Positions 60,991-64,000 of a stretch of DNA of 64,000 nucleotides are shown piece by piece. The translations under genes were made by a program, and so were the position numbers. This DNA is from Oscillospiraceae bacterium (lineage in GTDB: Bacteria > Bacillota > Clostridia > Oscillospirales > Oscillospiraceae), in contig JAFTGD010000018.1 of assembly GCA_017458065.1 (NCBI GenBank), positions 1 through 64,000 of the forward strand, written 5' to 3'. Every line of letters begins with the position of its first letter. Within the stretch, counting starts at the first letter, position 1. Below the pieces are notes generated by a model. That model did no database searches. It saw nothing but the letters and a program-made list of their open reading frames with translations, and was not told the origin of the DNA.

Positions 60991-61479
60991 ATGAAAAAGG
61001 GCAAACAGCCTGTCTTATACGCCTTGAGCTCTGTGGCCTCCTGGGTTGTGGATACCGGAGCGTTCTACCTGCTGCATCTGCTGCTCAGTTCCACACTCGG
61101 CGCCTATGCGGAGACTGTCTGCAATATCGCCGCCCGCGTGGTCTCGTCGTTCTTCAACTTCAACCTGAACAACCGGCTGGTGTTTCGGAACACAGGCTCC
61201 TATGGGAGAGCGATGCTGCGCTATTACTGCCTTGCGATTCCGCAGCTTGCCGTCTCGACGCTGCTGATTGCCCTGCTGGTCCGCCTTTTTGGAATCAGCA
61301 GTTCCCAGGGCGCGACGGGTGTGAAGATCGTGGTGGACGGGTGTTTGTTTGTGGCAAGCTTCTTTATTCAAAAGTTCTGGGTCTTTGCCCGGAACGAGAA
61401 GGAAACGGACCAAACCGCCAAAGAGAAATCGGCGGAAAAATATGATGGATCTTCGGATCGAAAGGAAAAACAACCATGA
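60991..61479 (+). CDS. GtrA-family membrane protein
   Basis: 162 residues from ATG 60991. Four hydrophobic segments (YALSSVASWVVDTGAFYLLH, VCNIAARVVSSFFNFNLNNR, YCLAIPQLAVSTLLIALLVR, IVVDGCLFVASFFIQKFWVF) fit GtrA, a putative flippase of polyprenyl-phosphate sugars. The NFNLNNRLVF block is the family hallmark. Its stop overlaps the start of the phosphoribosyltransferase gene (ATGA). Confidence 0.92.
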   Translation: MKKGKQPVLYALSSVASWVVDTGAFYLLHLLLSSTLGAYAETVCNIAARVVSSFFNFNLNNRLVFRNTGSYGRAMLRYYCLAIPQLAVSTLLIALLVRLFGISSSQGATGVKIVVDGCLFVASFFIQKFWVFARNEKETDQTAKEKSAEKYDGSSDRKEKQP

Positions 61480-62030
61480 CCTATGAAATTGACGTTGCCG
61501 GATTAAAACGCGACCTGCCCCTCTGCAGAGTGTCGGACGATCTCTATATCGGAGCATTCGTAATGTTCGGCGATGTGGAGCTGACTGTGCACTGCGCTGC
61601 CGAGCTCCTGAAACTGGCTCCGGAGTATGACTATATCATCGCTCCTGAAGCCAAGAGCATCCCCCTGCTGTACGAGATGGCAAGACAGAGTGGCGCGGAC
61701 AAGTACTTCCTGGCCCGCAAAGGCCCGAAGGCTTACATGAGCGGCGTGTTCGAGGTCAATGTCAAGTCCATCACCACCATGGGCGTGCAGAAGCTGGTGA
61801 TCGATACCGCCGATGCCGAGCTCATCAAGGGCAAGCGCATGCTGATTATCGATGACGTTATCTCCACCGGCGAGTCCCTGCACGCGATGGAGGAGCTGGT
61901 CCACCAGGCCGGCGGTATCATTTCAGGCAAGATGGCTGTCCTCGCAGAGGGCGACGCTGCCAAGCGCGACGACATCATCGTGCTGGCGCCCCTGCCGCTG
62001 TTCAACGCCGACGGAACCGTCAAGGCATAA
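61476..62030 (+). CDS. Phosphoribosyltransferase (adenine-PRT-like)
   Basis: 184 residues. The PRPP-binding motif MLIIDDVISTGESLHAM is clear, preceded by YDYIIAPEAKSIPLLYEMAR and YFLARKGPKAYMSGVFEV, as in the Apt/xanthine-PRT group. It likely salvages a purine base to its nucleotide. ATGA overlap with the GtrA gene. The annotation adenine versus xanthine cannot be settled by eye. Confidence 0.88.
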   Translation: MTYEIDVAGLKRDLPLCRVSDDLYIGAFVMFGDVELTVHCAAELLKLAPEYDYIIAPEAKSIPLLYEMARQSGADKYFLARKGPKAYMSGVFEVNVKSITTMGVQKLVIDTADAELIKGKRMLIIDDVISTGESLHAMEELVHQAGGIISGKMAVLAEGDAAKRDDIIVLAPLPLFNADGTVKA

Positions 62031-62060
62031 GAAAGAGATAAGCATTTTACGTTCGCTACT

Positions 62061-62089
62061 AAACCCCGCCGGCCGGCGGGGTTTTCTTG
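62061..62089 (+). terminator. Terminator of the envelope/PRT operon
   Basis: AAACCCCGCCGG / CCGGCGGGGTTTT, 12-bp stem followed by TTTTCTT. Confidence 0.9.
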
Positions 62090-62127
62090 TGGTCACACAT
62101 GTGTTGAAGAATGTTGTGCCGTTTCTC

Positions 62128-62156
62128 TTGTGAAAATGTCTCTGGCATGTTATCAT
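62128..62156 (+). promoter_or_regulatory. Promoter of rfbB
   Basis: TTGTGA, 17-base spacer, TATCAT; 38 bases before ATG 62194. Confidence 0.65.
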
Positions 62157-62193
62157 ATATCTATCGACAAAACATAAAGACAGGAGTTTCAAG

Positions 62194-63216
62194 ATGAGAA
62201 AAATCATCGTGACCGGCGGCGCCGGTTTTATCGGAAGCAACTTTGTCTTCTACATGCTGGAAAAGCATCCCGAGGACCGGATCATCTGTATCGACAAGCT
62301 GACCTACGCAGGCAACCTCTCGACCCTGGCACCGGTAATGGACAAGCCCAATTTCCGTTTCTGCAAGACGGATATCTGCGACCGTGAGGCGGTGTACACA
62401 ATCTTCGAAGAAGAGCACCCGGATATTGTGGTGAACTTTGCCGCCGAGAGCCATGTGGACCGGTCCATTGAGAACCCCTCCATCTTCCTGGAGACCAACA
62501 TCATCGGCACCTCCGTTCTGATGGACGCCTGCCGCAAATACGGCATTGAGCGCTATCACCAGGTGTCGACCGACGAGGTGTACGGAGACCTGCCGCTGGA
62601 CCGGCCGGATCTCTTCTTCACAGAAGAGACACCGATCCACACCTCTTCTCCCTACAGCAGCAGCAAGGCCTCTGCGGACCTACTGGTTTTGGCTTATCAT
62701 CGGACCTATGGCCTCCCGGTCAGCATCTCACGCTGCTCCAATAACTATGGGCCCTATCATTTTCCGGAGAAGCTCATTCCTCTCATGATCATCAATGCGC
62801 TGCATGACGAGCCGCTGCCCGTTTACGGTGCCGGACTCAATGTGCGTGACTGGCTCTATGTCGAAGACCACTGCAAGGCCATCGACCTGGTCATTCACGA
62901 TGGACGTGTCGGCGAGGTCTACAATATCGGCGGCCATAACGAGATGCAGAACATCGAGATCGTGCGACTGATCTGCGACCGGCTGCACAAGCCGGAGAGC
63001 CTGATCACCTATGTGACGGACCGCAAAGGCCACGACCTGCGCTACGCCATCGACCCGACCAAGATCTACAACGAGCTGGGCTGGCTGCCGGAGACCAGGT
63101 TTGCCGACGGCATTGAGAAGACCATCGACTGGTATCTGAAGCACGAGGACTGGTGGCAGCCGATCGTCACCGGCGAATACCGGAACTACTACGAGCGCAT
63201 GTACGGGAACCGTTAA
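62194..63216 (+). CDS. rfbB: dTDP-glucose 4,6-dehydratase
   Basis: 340 residues. Rossmann NAD-binding start VTGGAGFIGSNFVFYMLEKH, VNFAAESHVDRSIENP, the active-site STDEVYGDL and YSSSKASADLL (catalytic Tyr/Lys), then RCSNNYGPYHFPEKLIPLMI. It makes dTDP-4-keto-6-deoxyglucose, an early step to dTDP-rhamnose for cell-wall polysaccharide. The rest of the rml set is not in the window. Confidence 0.96.
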   Translation: MRKIIVTGGAGFIGSNFVFYMLEKHPEDRIICIDKLTYAGNLSTLAPVMDKPNFRFCKTDICDREAVYTIFEEEHPDIVVNFAAESHVDRSIENPSIFLETNIIGTSVLMDACRKYGIERYHQVSTDEVYGDLPLDRPDLFFTEETPIHTSSPYSSSKASADLLVLAYHRTYGLPVSISRCSNNYGPYHFPEKLIPLMIINALHDEPLPVYGAGLNVRDWLYVEDHCKAIDLVIHDGRVGEVYNIGGHNEMQNIEIVRLICDRLHKPESLITYVTDRKGHDLRYAIDPTKIYNELGWLPETRFADGIEKTIDWYLKHEDWWQPIVTGEYRNYYERMYGNR

Positions 63217-63223
63217 GAGAACT

Positions 63224-64000
63224 GTGAACCTGTACAGATGGCAGAAAGACTGCCTGAATGCATGGGAGGAAAACAGCTGCCGGGGCATCGTAAACGTTGT
63301 CACAGGCGCCGGGAAAACCGTGCTCGCACTGGCGGCAGTAAAGCAGTTGCGTGAGAGATACCCGGATCTCAAGGTGCGGATTGTTGTCCCCACCATTCCT
63401 CTTGCAAATCAGTGGAAGCAGGCTGTTCTTCGACAGGCGGGAGAGGAAGGCGATATCCCCGGGTTTTATGGGGGTATGCGGAAAGATCCGCCTGACCAGC
63501 GGTATATGATTTATATTATCAATTCTGCCAGAACAGCGCTAAGCCGTCATATTCGAGCAGATCTGGCAGTCGGAAATCATGTGCTTCTGATCTGTGACGA
63601 GTGTCACCACTATCAGAGCAGGGAGAACCGTAGAATTTTTGATTTTCTGACCCCTGAAATGTGCGAGTCCCCACTTTATTGCAGCCTGGGATTATCGGCG
63701 ACCCCATTTGCAGATGAGAAGGGCTATGCCGCGATGCAGAAGTTTCTCCGGCCGGATTCCGGGCTGGAACAGAGCTTTTCCCTGTTTGCGTTCAGCTCTT
63801 CGTACGCAGAGGACGTGATTGATAAGAAGCACGATTTTGATGTTGTCGCGAACATCTGGTCGGAGGAGCCGGACCTGTTGAAGGCATCCAATGCCAGCCT
63901 GAATGCGATACTAAATGCCCCGGAACTCAGTCCCCTGACAAAAGAAGAAATCCGACAGATTCTCGTCAGCATTCAGGATTTCCATGGACGTGCTTATGAC
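63224..64000 (+). CDS. Superfamily 2 DEAD/DEAH-box helicase, 3' partial
   Basis: Starts GTG 63224, eight bases after rfbB, and runs open off the right edge (259 codons visible). Walker A is VTGAGKT, then IVVPTIPLANQWKQAVL (motif Ia region), LLICDECHHYQS (DEAH-type Walker B, here DECH) and LGLSATP (motif III). The rest of RecA domain 2 lies outside. Similar to UvrB/RadD-like or restriction-type ATP-dependent helicases; the exact class cannot be told from the first third. After SATPF the sequence lacks the usual spacing, which may be an inserted subdomain. Confidence 0.85.
   Translation, partial: MNLYRWQKDCLNAWEENSCRGIVNVVTGAGKTVLALAAVKQLRERYPDLKVRIVVPTIPLANQWKQAVLRQAGEEGDIPGFYGGMRKDPPDQRYMIYIINSARTALSRHIRADLAVGNHVLLICDECHHYQSRENRRIFDFLTPEMCESPLYCSLGLSATPFADEKGYAAMQKFLRPDSGLEQSFSLFAFSSSYAEDVIDKKHDFDVVANIWSEEPDLLKASNASLNAILNAPELSPLTKEEIRQILVSIQDFHGRAYD

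Noticed and set aside
1..64000. tRNA or rRNA genes
   Set aside because: No tRNA cloverleaf (GGTTCGAATCC-type arm with matching acceptor) or rRNA core was recognised in any gap; a covariance search would settle this.

Overview
The window looks like the chromosome of a Gram-positive gut Clostridia member, most likely Oscillospirales. The reasons are a paired glgC/glgD, LPXTG surface proteins with Cna-B/SpaA repeats, a DUF4349 lipoprotein, strong TTGACA/TATAAT-type promoters and GGAGG ribosome sites. No rRNA, tRNA or CRISPR array was recognised.

Bases 1-9540 are a mosaic of cell-wall-anchored surface-protein genes and restriction-modification genes. A giant adhesin enters from the left edge. 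It is followed by an inverted C-terminal remnant of an MmeI-type DNA methyltransferase, fused to the 3' remnant of a second adhesin. Then comes a module of a small ribbon-helix-helix (RHH) protein, an EcoRI-family adenine methyltransferase and an overlapping DUF262/HNH endonuclease. The adhesin 3' end, a terminator, a GTTAG-N6-CTAAY palindrome, a promoter and the RHH gene recur as one repeat at 6.7, 38.0 and 39.2 kb.

Bases ~9560-31790 are an integrated phage-derived element. After a field of short repeats come an HTH protein, a primase-helicase, an ArpU-like late regulator, a ParB-like protein and an antirepressor split cleanly by an IS1595-family element. Head genes follow (TerS, TerL with a class 3 intein, portal, ClpP-like protease, HK97 capsid), but there are no connector, tail or lysis genes. 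Cargo includes a probable type I toxin-antitoxin locus, a sigma-like protein and two tandem large serine recombinases. It is either a decayed prophage or a capsid-forming satellite.

Bases 31790-43100 return to mosaic: a CmpB-like membrane protein and an HD hydrolase near two copies of a structured hairpin element, a second giant adhesin (VWA domain, no signal peptide), two more RHH repeats, methyltransferase fragments, an AlbA/Schlafen-type ATPase, and remnants of TIGR04076, Rpn and DUF4160/DUF2442 genes.

Bases 43100-64000 are GC-richer housekeeping sequence: a UPF0340 protein; glgD, glgC, pth and prs on the minus strand; divergent prfB; a PrsA-type foldase; a DUF4349 lipoprotein; a MotA/MotB (ZorAB-like) pair; aldose epimerase; nth; two membrane-anchored proteins; an envelope-polysaccharide-like cluster (phosphodiester glycosidase, membrane protein, GT2, GtrA, phosphoribosyltransferase); rfbB; and the start of an SF2 helicase cut by the right edge.
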